DNA of 64,000 nt, taken from assembly GCA_965238125.1 (NCBI GenBank), contig OZ250179.1, positions 496,001-560,000 of the forward strand, read 5' to 3'. Source of the stretch: UBA6623 sp965238125. GTDB lineage: Bacteria; Acidobacteriota; Terriglobia; Bryobacterales; UBA6623. Position 1 is the first letter of the stretch. Every line of letters starts with the position of its first letter. Both the position numbers and the translations under genes were made by a program. Shown one piece after another: positions 27,564-36,287 of the stretch. Below the pieces are notes generated by a model. That model made no database searches. It had not been told where the DNA came from and was given only the letters and a program-made list of their open reading frames with translations.

Positions 27564-27939
27564 CTACTCGGCGCGGCGATTCATATACCGCAACGTCAGG
27601 TCACGGTCGGCAACGAAGATATTCGCGCCGACGTTTTCGAGAGATCCCTTGAGGCCGTCGCGCCAATGCGCCACCTGCAAGCCTTCGTGGTCGGAAGCTA
27701 AGATTCGATAGCCGCCACCCGGGTTGACGATTACCGCCGCCCCATTACCGACGCCGGCGGGCGCCGGATGGATAGTCAACGCGGGGCGATCGATCACGTC
27801 GTCACCCTTGGCTCCGGGGGCTCCATCGGGCCAGAAGAATTTGCTCATGGGCGACCGGCTTTGGCTCACCGCCGGCCGCCGCCGACCCGCGTGCCGGGAT
27901 GACGCCGACCAGCGTCGAGGCGGCCAATGACGTTTTCAT
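27564..27939 (-). pseudogene. Acetylxylan-esterase-like gene, frameshifted and fused to a PAS fragment
   Basis: The start at 27939 (MKTSLAASTLVGVIPARG, signal-like, after a GAGGGG site) is followed by a frame break near 27850. The next frame reads FFWPDGAPGAKGDD ... NPGGGYRILASDHEG, the hallmark N-terminus of BD-FAE/xylan-esterase alpha/beta hydrolases (oxyanion-hole GGGY). At about 27655 it switches to GSLENVGANIFVADRDLTLRYMNR, a PAS-domain sequence typical of sensory or chemotaxis proteins, and stops. The catalytic Ser, Asp and His regions are gone. It starts 11 bp past the Kelch gene stop, so it was once part of that operon. Confidence 0.65.
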
Positions 27940-27949
27940 TGGATTCCCC

Positions 27950-29011
27950 TCAGGGTGCGTCGCGCTCCCACAGGCCGGACTGCGGATCCCGGCCGTCAGG
28001 CGAGCCGCCGGCGACGACGAGCCGGTCGCCGATGATGGCCGCGGCGGGTGACGACAAGGGCTTCGGTAATTCACCGAGTTCCTTCCACTCGCCGTCGGAT
28101 GAGAGCGCCCGGATTGAGGCTTCGATCTTTCGATTGTCCGGACCGCCCGTCATGCCGCCGATCATGAACACTCGGTCGCCGCTCAGGAACGTGCTTCCTT
28201 CCGCGTGGGAGTGCGGCGCCGGCAGTGCGGGGCCGCTGCTCCAAGAGTCGGTCGCGGGATCGTAGACGTCGGTGCGCGATTGATCGGTTTGGCCGCTGTC
28301 GTGATTGAACTGGCCGCCCATTACATAGATCTTGCCGCCGAGCGTAACCGTGCCGAACTGATTGCGGGCCGCCGGCATGGGGGCGGCGAGCTTCCATTCG
28401 CCGGAACCTTCGGTAGCGGTGTCGAGGTCGAGCACCCAGTGGTCCGCCGAGTCAGTGTCGCGGTCGGACATTAGCCCTCCAATGTAGTGCAGCTGGCGAC
28501 CAACGAGCGCGAGGCCGCCTCCGGCGCGCGGCTCGGGCAGCGAGGGCCCGGCGACATAGGTGTCGCTGTCGATGTCGTACTTCCACACCTCATCGATCGC
28601 CTTGCCCGGGTAGCCGTCCTTAAAGCCGCCGGCGATCCACACCGAGCGGCCGTCGAGGACGGTGTTGATGTGAGTGATCGCGCTCGGCAGGTCGGCGAGT
28701 TGTCTCCAGGTTTTCTCCGTGGGATCGTAGACGTCGGCGCGCTTGCTCGACTTGGTCCCCATGGTGTATCCGCCGAAGAGGTAGAGGCTGTCGTCGATCA
28801 CGACGGTCCCCGACTCCCACCGCGCCACGGGCATGTCGGAGAGTTGTTGCCAAGAGCCCTTTTCTAGGGAGGCCCCTTTTTGCCCCCGCGGCGGCGAATC
28901 TGTCTTGGGCGAGGGGGGCGCGCAAGACCAGATCGCCGCGAGCGCGGCCAGGACGAAGCCCGCGCGGAAGCCACGTCGAGTGAGTCGGTCGTTTGTCAGT
29001 ATCGTCATCAT
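27950..29011 (-). CDS. Kelch-repeat lipoprotein
   Basis: About 353 residues. The N-terminus (TRRGFRAGFVLAALAAIWSCAPP) has twin arginines and a Cys after the hydrophobic core, so it is probably a Tat- or Sec-exported lipoprotein. The mature part shows at least five Kelch units with the Gly-Gly signature (LYLFGGYTMG, VWIAGGFKDG, LHYIGGLMSD, IYVMGGQFNH, VFMIGGMTGG, LVVAGGSPDG), so a six-bladed beta-propeller is expected. Two adjacent ATGs follow a GGGGAGAGG site. It lies 92 bp after the NHL gene on the same strand. Confidence 0.85.
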   Translation of the reverse strand: MMTILTNDRLTRRGFRAGFVLAALAAIWSCAPPSPKTDSPPRGQKGASLEKGSWQQLSDMPVARWESGTVVIDDSLYLFGGYTMGTKSSKRADVYDPTEKTWRQLADLPSAITHINTVLDGRSVWIAGGFKDGYPGKAIDEVWKYDIDSDTYVAGPSLPEPRAGGGLALVGRQLHYIGGLMSDRDTDSADHWVLDLDTATEGSGEWKLAAPMPAARNQFGTVTLGGKIYVMGGQFNHDSGQTDQSRTDVYDPATDSWSSGPALPAPHSHAEGSTFLSGDRVFMIGGMTGGPDNRKIEASIRALSSDGEWKELGELPKPLSSPAAAIIGDRLVVAGGSPDGRDPQSGLWERDAP

Positions 29012-29103
29012 CCTCTCCCCTTTTCGCGCGATACGAGACGCGACCCAGCGCCAACAGCCGGCGCGGAGGGTCTCACCCCTTGCGCGTCTTTGATTGCCGC
29101 CGT

Positions 29104-30162
29104 TCACTCTATCTTCTTGTATCTCAGCACGCCTCGGGAGCCGCCGACTTGGGCTCCGAAGACAAGCCCCCCGTACACCGCTACTCCTTCGGCGCCGCTT
29201 GTCACGATACTGAGCTTCGGCTTTGGGTCGGGGATAAAGGCCGTCACCTTCCCCGTCCGGGCATCGCCGATGTAGATGCCTCGCCCGAAGCCGGGGTTAC
29301 GGGGTTTGCCGCTAGCGTCGGGATCGTAGCCGGAATCCGAGTCGGCGACGTAGATCGTGTCGTTCTCGTCGATGTAGATCCCGCTCGGCGACCCGAACTG
29401 AGTCCACGTCGCCAGGTGGTTGCCCGATTGGTCCAAGATTTGAATTCTCTGATTGGCTCGATCGCCGACAAAGATTCGACCCTGTGAGTCCAGGGCCAGA
29501 GCATGAATCCCCTGAAACTCGCCGGGGCCGGCGCCTTTCTTGCCCCAAGCCTCGACAAATCGACCGTCTTTCGTGAACTTGACGAGGCGGTTGTTTCCGC
29601 CATGGCCGTGGTTATGGCCGTCGCCGACGACTATATGGCCGTCCGGCAAGACTAAGACATCGGAGGGACAGCTGAAACTATTCTCTCCTTCGCCGGGCGT
29701 GCCCGCCGTGCCGAGTTTCATCAACGGCTTTCCGTCGGGGCTGAACTTGTGAACTTGATGGCCCTTGCCGTTTTCCCGGCCCGTCTCGCACGAGGTGTGA
29801 ACCGCGTCGGTCACCCAGACGTTCCCTTGACGATCCACATGGATCCCATGGGGCCAAATGAACAATCCCGCCCCGAAGCTCCGGATCAATCCGCCCTTGC
29901 GGTCGAAGAGCATGATCGGGTCCAAATCGCTGTCCGTGCAACGGCCCTTGCCGCAGCGCTCAAAAACCCAGATTTTTTCGGTGAAATTCCCGTTGCTGTC
30001 GCGGTGGGGGTAGACGGCGCTTGTGGATCCCCACTCTCGCCCCTCGGGAAGTTCCCCCCATCGTTCGCCGCCGCCGTACGGATTCGGCGCATCGTTCTGG
30101 GCGGCGACAGGCGACCCGACGGCGATTAGCAGGAGCATCATCCCGACTGCGTCTTTTCTCAT
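29104..30162 (-). CDS. Secreted NHL-repeat protein
   Basis: 352 residues with a signal peptide (MMLLLIAVGSPVAAQ). Repeated NHL-type units (WPHGIHVDRQGNVWVTD, FSCPSDVLVLPDGHIVVGD, GIHALALDSQGRIFVGD, SPSGIYIDENDTIYVAD) predict a six-bladed propeller like peptidyl-alpha-hydroxyglycine lyase-like proteins common in Acidobacteria. The ATG at 30162 overlaps the peptidase stop by one base (TGATG), so the two genes are translationally coupled. Confidence 0.88.
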   Translation of the reverse strand: MRKDAVGMMLLLIAVGSPVAAQNDAPNPYGGGERWGELPEGREWGSTSAVYPHRDSNGNFTEKIWVFERCGKGRCTDSDLDPIMLFDRKGGLIRSFGAGLFIWPHGIHVDRQGNVWVTDAVHTSCETGRENGKGHQVHKFSPDGKPLMKLGTAGTPGEGENSFSCPSDVLVLPDGHIVVGDGHNHGHGGNNRLVKFTKDGRFVEAWGKKGAGPGEFQGIHALALDSQGRIFVGDRANQRIQILDQSGNHLATWTQFGSPSGIYIDENDTIYVADSDSGYDPDASGKPRNPGFGRGIYIGDARTGKVTAFIPDPKPKLSIVTSGAEGVAVYGGLVFGAQVGGSRGVLRYKKIE

Positions 30163-31802
30163 CACTCCCTCCCGCTCGAGGCGTTGGCCGCTCGTCGGTT
30201 CGCGTTCGCGAATCGTCGGAAGAAACTGTCCTCGCGCCATTGCGGCCGCTCGTCGCCGTTCGCGATTTCGGCGGCTAACCGCGCCATTAGGCGATTGAAA
30301 ACGGCGGCGGCTTCGCGGTCCACGGGTTGGTCGAGGTCGTCGGAAGGCGCGTGGTAGCGGGTTCGCAGCCATTGCCGGCGCTGCTCGGCTTGTGGCATGT
30401 CCGCTTCAAACCCGAAGCCGAGAAACAGCGCCGGGATGCCCTTTTTAATGAAGTCATATTGGTCGCTGCGAATGAAAATATTGTGTTCCGGCGTAGGGTC
30501 TTCTTGGACGCCGATGCCGATGTTCTCCGCCGCCGCCCGTAGACGATCACCCAGGTCCGACTCGCCGAGTCCATAGCCGCGCACCACCTCGAGCGGGAAA
30601 AGCGGCAGGAACATATCCAAGTTGATATTCGCGACGACATTGTTGATGTCCACCGTCGGCCGCGAGGCGTAGTAGCGCGAACCGAGCAGACCCTTCTCCT
30701 CGCCGGTACAGGCCGGAAAGATCACCGACCGGCGCAAGCTCTGCGCTGATTCCTCAAGCAAACGGGCGGCTTCGAGCAGGGTGGCGATGCCGGAAGCGTT
30801 ATCCATTGCGCCGTTGTAGATCGAGTCACCGTCGATCGGCTCACCGACGCCCATATGATCAAGATGGGCGGAGAGCAAAACGTACTCGTTTTTCAGCTCC
30901 GGGTCGTCGCCGGGCCGGATGCCGATGACGTTGTCGGAGCTGAGCTTGGATTGCTCGATCACAACCTTGCCGCGAATCTTGCCGACGAGCGGAAACTTCG
31001 GCAAAGGCTTCTTTTCGCGGTCGAGCGCCGTCAGCTCTTCGAAAGTGTGGCCGTAGCCCGCGAGCAGCAAGTCCGCGTGTTCGGCATTAAAACGAACGCC
31101 GAGTTGAGAGGCGACGTTACGCGACAGCTGCGGGTCGCTGAGGTCCATTCCCGTGAAGCGGAACAGTTTTCTCATGCGCTCCCAAGGGATTTCGCTCAGC
31201 CGGGGATTTGGCAGGCCGACGGAGCCGATTGCGCCGACACGCCTGAAATTCTCACGCGCCTCATCGCCTGACTGGTAATAGGAGGCCAGGGGACCGGGAA
31301 TGCCCGCGGGTGCTCCTTGCAGGCCGACGAGAATTTTTCCCTTGACGTCGAGCCCGCGAAAATCGTCGTAATCGTGCTCGGGAACCGTCAACCCATAACC
31401 GACGAAAACCATCTCGGCTTCAACCGTCTTGCCCGTTTCGCCGGAACGCCCGAGGACGGTGTGGCGGCCAATTTCGAGGGGGATGGTCCTGCCGTTGCGC
31501 AGCAGTTCGAGGCCGGAGTCTTCTTCGATAACGCGACGGGTTTCGAACTCGACCCGCTGTAGGTAGCCCTCGGTGCCGCCGGGTACGAGGCCGAACTTCT
31601 TATACTGCTCGGCGACGTACTGGGCGGCTTTGCGATGCCCCTCGCTGCCGGTGGCGCGGCCTTCCAATTCGTCGGAAGCCAGATAGGCGATGTGCTCCCA
31701 CCAGCGATCCCCGGTCGGGGCCGGGCCGACGCCGGAAGCGCAGGAGCCCAGCGTGCCGGCAAGCGTGATGGAGAGTACCGAGGCTGTTGGTGACCGTCGC
31801 AT
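30162..31802 (-). CDS. M28-family metallopeptidase (lipoprotein)
   Basis: 546-residue aminopeptidase with a lipoprotein-type signal (LAGTLGSC at about residue 20). A protease-associated insert occupies the first half. The co-catalytic zinc ligands of M28 are seen in order: LSAHLDHMG, DNASG, TGEEKGLLG, NLDMF and a final His in RYHAPSDDL. It should act on peptides outside the inner membrane. It is the first gene of the operon followed by the NHL and Kelch genes. The start is at 31802 (MRRSPTASV). Confidence 0.93.
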   Translation of the reverse strand: MRRSPTASVLSITLAGTLGSCASGVGPAPTGDRWWEHIAYLASDELEGRATGSEGHRKAAQYVAEQYKKFGLVPGGTEGYLQRVEFETRRVIEEDSGLELLRNGRTIPLEIGRHTVLGRSGETGKTVEAEMVFVGYGLTVPEHDYDDFRGLDVKGKILVGLQGAPAGIPGPLASYYQSGDEARENFRRVGAIGSVGLPNPRLSEIPWERMRKLFRFTGMDLSDPQLSRNVASQLGVRFNAEHADLLLAGYGHTFEELTALDREKKPLPKFPLVGKIRGKVVIEQSKLSSDNVIGIRPGDDPELKNEYVLLSAHLDHMGVGEPIDGDSIYNGAMDNASGIATLLEAARLLEESAQSLRRSVIFPACTGEEKGLLGSRYYASRPTVDINNVVANINLDMFLPLFPLEVVRGYGLGESDLGDRLRAAAENIGIGVQEDPTPEHNIFIRSDQYDFIKKGIPALFLGFGFEADMPQAEQRRQWLRTRYHAPSDDLDQPVDREAAAVFNRLMARLAAEIANGDERPQWREDSFFRRFANANRRAANASSGRE

Positions 31803-31949
31803 GGTGCTCTCTTCCAGCCACCCAGTCTACACCCGGGGTAACGGCCCCATCCCGGCCGGCCCTGAAGATGTTGCTATGTGGCCCACCGGTCGGGGTGTTT
31901 CAGGCGTTTTGACGCACTGGGGCTCCGCCTCGAGCGCGAGTCGCGTCGG

Positions 31950-31982
31950 GAACAAAACAGGCCCGGCGAAAATCGCCGGGCC
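31950..31982 (-). terminator. Intrinsic terminator after the monooxygenase-like gene
   Basis: Perfect 10-bp GC-rich stem (GGCCCGGCGA / TCGCCGGGCC, 31960-31982) with a 3-nt loop. On the minus strand it is followed by TGTTTTGTT. It lies 27 bp past the stop of the upstream gene at 32009, so it fits Rho-independent termination there. Confidence 0.75.
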
Positions 31983-32008
31983 AAGTTGGAGTGGTTTCAC
32001 GGGAAGTC

Positions 32009-33310
32009 TTACGTGCTTGAATCGGACCGGCTTTCCGCGTTACCCCCCGCCCTTGTCGGGGAACCCGCTTCGCTCGTCTCGCCGGCATCGGAATCCGGCT
32101 CTTCGCGAATCGGGTCCAGAATCCCTCTAGGGTCTTGATCGACGTCGACAACTATATTCACAAACCCGATCATCATTTCTTCCCAGCTTTGGTCGCCCCA
32201 ACGCACTTCCCCGGAAGGATCGGGGTTGGCCGCGTTGTTCGGAGAGTTGTCGAACCAGGCGGTACATTCGATGCGCGTTCCCTTCGGCAGCGGGATCGGT
32301 TCCTTGAGCCGGTAAACGAGCTGCCAATTAAAGTCGTATCGCGGAACTCTCAGCAGGGTTTGGCGACGGCCGTCGGGGAAAACGGCGCGGTACTCGAAGG
32401 CCTTGCCGCGGTAGTGCATGTGCGGGCTCAACCCTTCGAGGATCACATCGCGAGACACGGTGGAAGCCGCCTCGACTTGGTAATTGGGGGCGTTTGGGGG
32501 GGATCACGAACTTGACGTTCGCCACCGCCCCGCTCAGGGCGCGCACCGCCGGCGGCTCGTCGGCGAAGACCAACCCGAGTGAAGGTTGGTCGGCGCCCGC
32601 GGTTCCCGTGGTCGTGTAATGCAGCTCAAAGACCAGGTCCGAGCCCGCCGGGATCAGTACCGCCCGGTCTCGAATTTCCCCTGTGTACTGCTCCGCCACG
32701 TTATAGCCGGGAACATAAGCGGCCATGAATTGCCGGAAGTCAAAACCCACGGATCCGCCCTGCTCCTCGGAGCCGATGTTGCGGGTCTCGCGGTCGGCGG
32801 TGAAGAACTCGCCCGCCGGGTAATCCTTGAGGAAATTCGACCCGGGCGGCCGCAGGGAGACGACCAAGTGATGGACGAGCGAGCGATTGGACGGCCGCAA
32901 TTCCATCATGCGTACCCAGCGATCTTCAGGGAAGGGGTTCTTAACGATGTAGTAGGTGTATTCGACGACGCCGTCGGCGGGGACTTCATAGGTGGGAACG
33001 GTCATCACCTGGTCGGGTTCGATGTTCCAGCCGTCGACGAACGCCTGCGGCGGGGGCGCCTTCGTCGGGTCCCCCGCGGCGGACCCGGTCTCGGCCCAGG
33101 TCGACAGGACTTCTTGTTCTCGCGGGCTCATCGTGCGGTCGTTGTGGAACGCGGGCCCGACGCCTTGCTCGGCAAACCACGGCGGCATCCGTTTGGTCAG
33201 AACCGCTTCGCGAATCGCCGCGGCCCAGGGGCGGGTTTCCTCGTACGTAAGGAACGACATCGGGCCGATCTCTCCCGGACGGTGCAGCCTTGGCAGCGCT
33301 GCTGCAACAC
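32009..33310 (-). pseudogene. Cytochrome c/copper type II monooxygenase-like protein, frameshifted
   Basis: The body from 33260 resembles the acidobacterial and planctomycete proteins in which a heme-binding CxxCH leader precedes a peptidylglycine-monooxygenase-like copper domain (MSFLTYEETRPWA, KRMPPWFAE, LVHHLVVSLRP with the HH pair, LHYTTTG, HMHYRGKAF with HxH). Two breaks are seen. Near 33285 one missing base splits CQGCHRPGEIGP from the body. At about 32505 a run of seven G (minus: seven C) has one base too many; with six, the frame continues as NAPNYQVEAAS through HMHYRGK to 32009. The signal-peptide part upstream is not recognisable. Confidence 0.7.
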
Positions 33311-33406
33311 CGGCCTAGGGTGGAGCCGAAGGCGGAACCCTGGGTAGAATCTCCGCCCGGCCGAGCCCTGAAAGGGCCCCTGGGCACCCATTTTCATGGC
33401 GGTCCT

Positions 33407-33424
33407 ATGAACCCGCGGATTCAT
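33407..33424. repeat. 18-bp palindromic motif, copy 2
   Basis: ATGAACCCGCGGATTCAT is palindromic apart from one symmetric position pair. It is the second copy of the motif at 23905-23922. It lies between rpoD and the broken monooxygenase gene. Confidence 0.45.
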
Positions 33425-33475
33425 GGAAACGGATTGTACGCTTTTTTCGTGTAGTCGGACCTACACCGCGGGCAA

Positions 33476-35020
33476 CTAGAATTTCGCGGCCATCAGCGCC
33501 CGCAGCCGGCGCGCGCGGTCCGGGCCCCGCAGAGCCCGTAGGGCCTTGGCTTCGATCTGGCGAATACGTTCGCGCGTGACCGTGAACTCCTGCCCGATTT
33601 CCTCGAGCGTGTGCTCCCGATCGCAACCAATGCCGAAACGCATGCGAATGACTTTCTCTTCCTTGGGAGACAAGGTCTTGAGAACATCGGCGGTTTCTTC
33701 GTGGACGCTCGAATCGACAACCGACTCGACCGGTGAGCGCACCCAGCGGTCCTCGAGTAGATCGCCCAGCGCCGACTCGCCGTCACGGCCGACCGGAGTT
33801 TCGAGCGACACCGGATCGCGCGAGATGGTCTTGAGCTTCTGAACCTTCTCGGCGGAGATTTCCATGCGGTCGCCGATTTCCTCATTGCTCGGCGTGCGCC
33901 CATTCTCCTTTTCAAGTTCACGCGACGCCCGCAAGAACTTGTTCATACTCTCGTTCATATGAACGGGAATACGAATCGTGCGTGATTGATCGGCGATGGC
34001 CCTGGTGATCGCCTGCCGGATCCACCAAGTGGCGTAGGTCGAAAACTTGTAGCCGCGCTGATATTCGAATTTCTCCGCGGCCCGCATCAGGCCGATATTG
34101 CCCTCTTGGATCAGATCCAACAGGTGCAGGCCGCGATTGACGTATTTCTTTGCCACCGAGACGACCAGCCGAAGATTGGCTTCCACCAGGGCTTTCTTGG
34201 CCCGCTCGGCCTCGTCTTCCCCGCGGTCCACCCGGCGCACCGTATTCTCTAGGTGAGCGTAGTCGACGCCGTACTTCTCTTCAGCCCGCCGCATTTCACG
34301 CCGCACTTCACGAATGGCGGCCGTGGTCTCCGAAGAGCGCGACTGACGGGACCTTTTCTGTAAGACTCTCAGCTCCCGCGCTAAGGGCTCGATTTCTATC
34401 TTGACGCGGCGGAGCCGCCGATCGTAGGTCTGCCAACTCGCCGGCCGGAAGGGGATTTCCTGGACAGCCAAGGAAAGCTTGATCCGTTGGCGGCTCAACT
34501 TCCAGTCAAGGCGCCGCCGAACATGCACGTTGCGTTTGGGCGTTTTCTCGAGTTTGATCGACGTATTGTAGGCCTGCTTGGCACAACGGGAAACCTTGGC
34601 GAATTTCTGCCGCAGTTGGTTTCGTTTCCGCGTGCGTTGCGGTGAACCCTCTTCGTAATCACCGATGACGCAAAGCGAGTCCACCAGACGGTCGCCCTTC
34701 TTGATTTCCTCGTAGTGGTCGAGAATGGCCTCGATAATGACGCGCGACCGCGTCAGTGAGCGATAGACCTGATGCTTGCCGCGTTCCATGCGGCGGGCCA
34801 AATCGACTTCGCCCTGGCGGGTTAATAACGGGACCGATCCCATCTCCCGCAAGTAAACGCGAACCGGGTCGTCCGTATAGATGGCCGTGTCTTCCGTCGG
34901 CGTCGCGGTTTCCGCGCTGTCGGCGGAAGCGCCGTTTCTCGGTCTGACAAACGGAGACCCTTCTCGGAAAGGGGCAGCTACATCCGCTGCTTCGATAAAC
35001 TGCTCGTCAAATTGATCCAC
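33476..35020 (-). CDS. rpoD: RNA polymerase primary sigma factor
   Basis: 514-residue sigma-70. Region 1.2 is at DPVRVYLREMGSVPLL, then a long charged non-conserved insert (about residues 110-260), region 2 (LRLVVSVAKKYVNRGL, LIQEGNIGLMRA, GYKFSTYATWWIRQAI), region 3 (RIPVHMNE..., EISAEKV) and region 4.2 helix-turn-helix (TLEEIGQEFTVTRERIRQIE). Only about 45 residues precede region 1.2, so region 1.1 is short or absent. The GTG start follows GGGAGG. The C-terminal tail (ARRLRALMAAKF) differs from the usual SRSRKLR ending. It could be the housekeeping sigma or a close group-2 paralogue. Confidence 0.92.
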   Translation of the reverse strand: MDQFDEQFIEAADVAAPFREGSPFVRPRNGASADSAETATPTEDTAIYTDDPVRVYLREMGSVPLLTRQGEVDLARRMERGKHQVYRSLTRSRVIIEAILDHYEEIKKGDRLVDSLCVIGDYEEGSPQRTRKRNQLRQKFAKVSRCAKQAYNTSIKLEKTPKRNVHVRRRLDWKLSRQRIKLSLAVQEIPFRPASWQTYDRRLRRVKIEIEPLARELRVLQKRSRQSRSSETTAAIREVRREMRRAEEKYGVDYAHLENTVRRVDRGEDEAERAKKALVEANLRLVVSVAKKYVNRGLHLLDLIQEGNIGLMRAAEKFEYQRGYKFSTYATWWIRQAITRAIADQSRTIRIPVHMNESMNKFLRASRELEKENGRTPSNEEIGDRMEISAEKVQKLKTISRDPVSLETPVGRDGESALGDLLEDRWVRSPVESVVDSSVHEETADVLKTLSPKEEKVIRMRFGIGCDREHTLEEIGQEFTVTRERIRQIEAKALRALRGPDRARRLRALMAAKF

Positions 35021-35453
35021 ACGACCTCCCGGATCTAGGGTTGGCTGCGGCGGAGCGATCCATTGCTGTTTCTGGTTTAGACAATCGACCTATTCGGTTC
35101 CACGATACGTCGGCAGCCGAGTAGATCAAACAGGGCTTTCCTAATACACATGTTGCCGGGTCGCGCGGAATCGGCTGTTCCTGAGCAGGATGGATTCCCT
35201 GGACACCTCTTGGTCCGTTTGGGATTGGGTTGCCGACTCGCCGCCTCATGGACCCGGGTGAGAAAATACTTCCTCCGACTCACCCGTAGAGCTTTTCGTA
35301 TATAGTATCTTTCAAAATCCCATTAATTGCAATAGGAAAATTCACACTAAAACGCGTGACGGTCATAGTACTAGAACTGTCGGCGTGAAAAGGAATGAGT
35401 TGGCTGGAAGAACGCTTTGCTTGGGCGTGCCAAGCCAACGCTATATCATTGAT
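35021..35453. other. rpoD leader region
   Basis: This 433-bp non-coding stretch lies between the nrdR stop and the rpoD start. It is markedly AT-rich around 35290-35370 and contains the promoter described at 35304-35332. The implied rpoD 5' leader is about 280 nt, long enough to hold regulatory structure, though I recognise no known motif in it. Confidence 0.5.
35304..35332 (-). promoter_or_regulatory. Probable sigma-70 promoter for rpoD
   Basis: On the minus strand TTGCAA (35327-35332) and GATACT (35304-35309) are separated by exactly 17 bp, in an AT-rich patch that stands out from the GC-rich surroundings. The orientation is toward rpoD. Confidence 0.45.
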
Positions 35454-35918
35454 TCAGTGAGACTTCCTTCCCTTGATGAGATGAGTCAGCTCGGACAGGA
35501 ATTCCTCTTCGTCTTGAAAGTCGCGGTAAACGGAGGCGAAACGGACATAGGCCACCTTGTCGATCTGCCTTAGCCGGTTCATCAGCATCTCGCCCACCCG
35601 GGAAGTCGCGCATTCTCTCTCGGGCGAGTCCAAAACCAGCGATTCGGCGGCATTGACGAGGGTTTCCAATTGCCCCATCCCGACCGGGCGTTTCTCACAA
35701 GCTCGCAGCAGCCCGTTGAGAACCTTCTGGCGATCGAACTTTTCCCTACGGCCGTCCTTCTTGACGACCATGTAGGGGATCTCGTCGATGCGCTCGTAGG
35801 TCGTAAAACGCTGTTGGCACTCGAGGCATTCACGACGCCTGCGGATCGAGTCGGCTTGCTTGCTCTCGCGGGAATCGACGACTTTGTCGGACGAATGACC
35901 ACAAAACGGACACAACAT
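35454..35918 (-). CDS. nrdR: Transcriptional repressor NrdR
   Basis: 154 residues, the standard NrdR length. The N-terminal zinc ribbon is intact (CPFC near residue 3, CLEC near 31), followed by RRRRECLECQQRFTTYER and the ATP-cone domain (VVKKDGRREKFDRQKV). NrdR represses ribonucleotide reductase genes by sensing dATP/ATP. The start at 35918 is fixed by the zinc ribbon beginning at MLCPFCG. No RNR gene is nearby. Confidence 0.97.
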   Translation of the reverse strand: MLCPFCGHSSDKVVDSRESKQADSIRRRRECLECQQRFTTYERIDEIPYMVVKKDGRREKFDRQKVLNGLLRACEKRPVGMGQLETLVNAAESLVLDSPERECATSRVGEMLMNRLRQIDKVAYVRFASVYRDFQDEEEFLSELTHLIKGRKSH

Positions 35919-36287
35919 ATCTACCCTGCCGGCCAGTCTGAATACCGCATATTGTAGGGAGTAGGATAGCAGGACCCGCCCGAAAATCCCAAGCCGCTTG
36001 CCCGCGGCTGCGAAAGAAATGAAGTAGCAACCGGCGCTCGTGCCGGTCCTAGTCCACAGTGGAGACAAGCTCTCAACTTCTCCCGCCTCAACTCGCCCAA
36101 TTGAAGTCTAAGGTCGAAGTCCGGCGCGCTGGTCGGCCGGCAGCCCGCGGCAAAAGTGTGTTCGGGCGAAAAAGGGGGACTGCCATTCGATTTTCAGTCG
36201 TCGAACCGCTTTGTTTCCAACACCGATGGACGGCGAAAAACGGTGGCTGTACCCTTTTTTCGCGTCGGGGGATTTACACCACGGGCG
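35919..36287. other. Intergenic region upstream of nrdR
   Basis: This 369-bp gap lies between nrdR and the muramidase gene, both on the minus strand. It contains the hairpin at 36030-36047. No gene, terminator with a T-run, or convincing promoter was seen. Confidence 0.5.
36030..36047. repeat. Intergenic hairpin, second copy of the ACCGGC-type palindrome
   Basis: ACCGGCGC-TC-GTGCCGGT has 8-bp arms with one G-U wobble. It is the same palindrome as at 4500-4519. Repetition at two unrelated intergenic sites suggests a small dispersed repeat. Confidence 0.5.
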
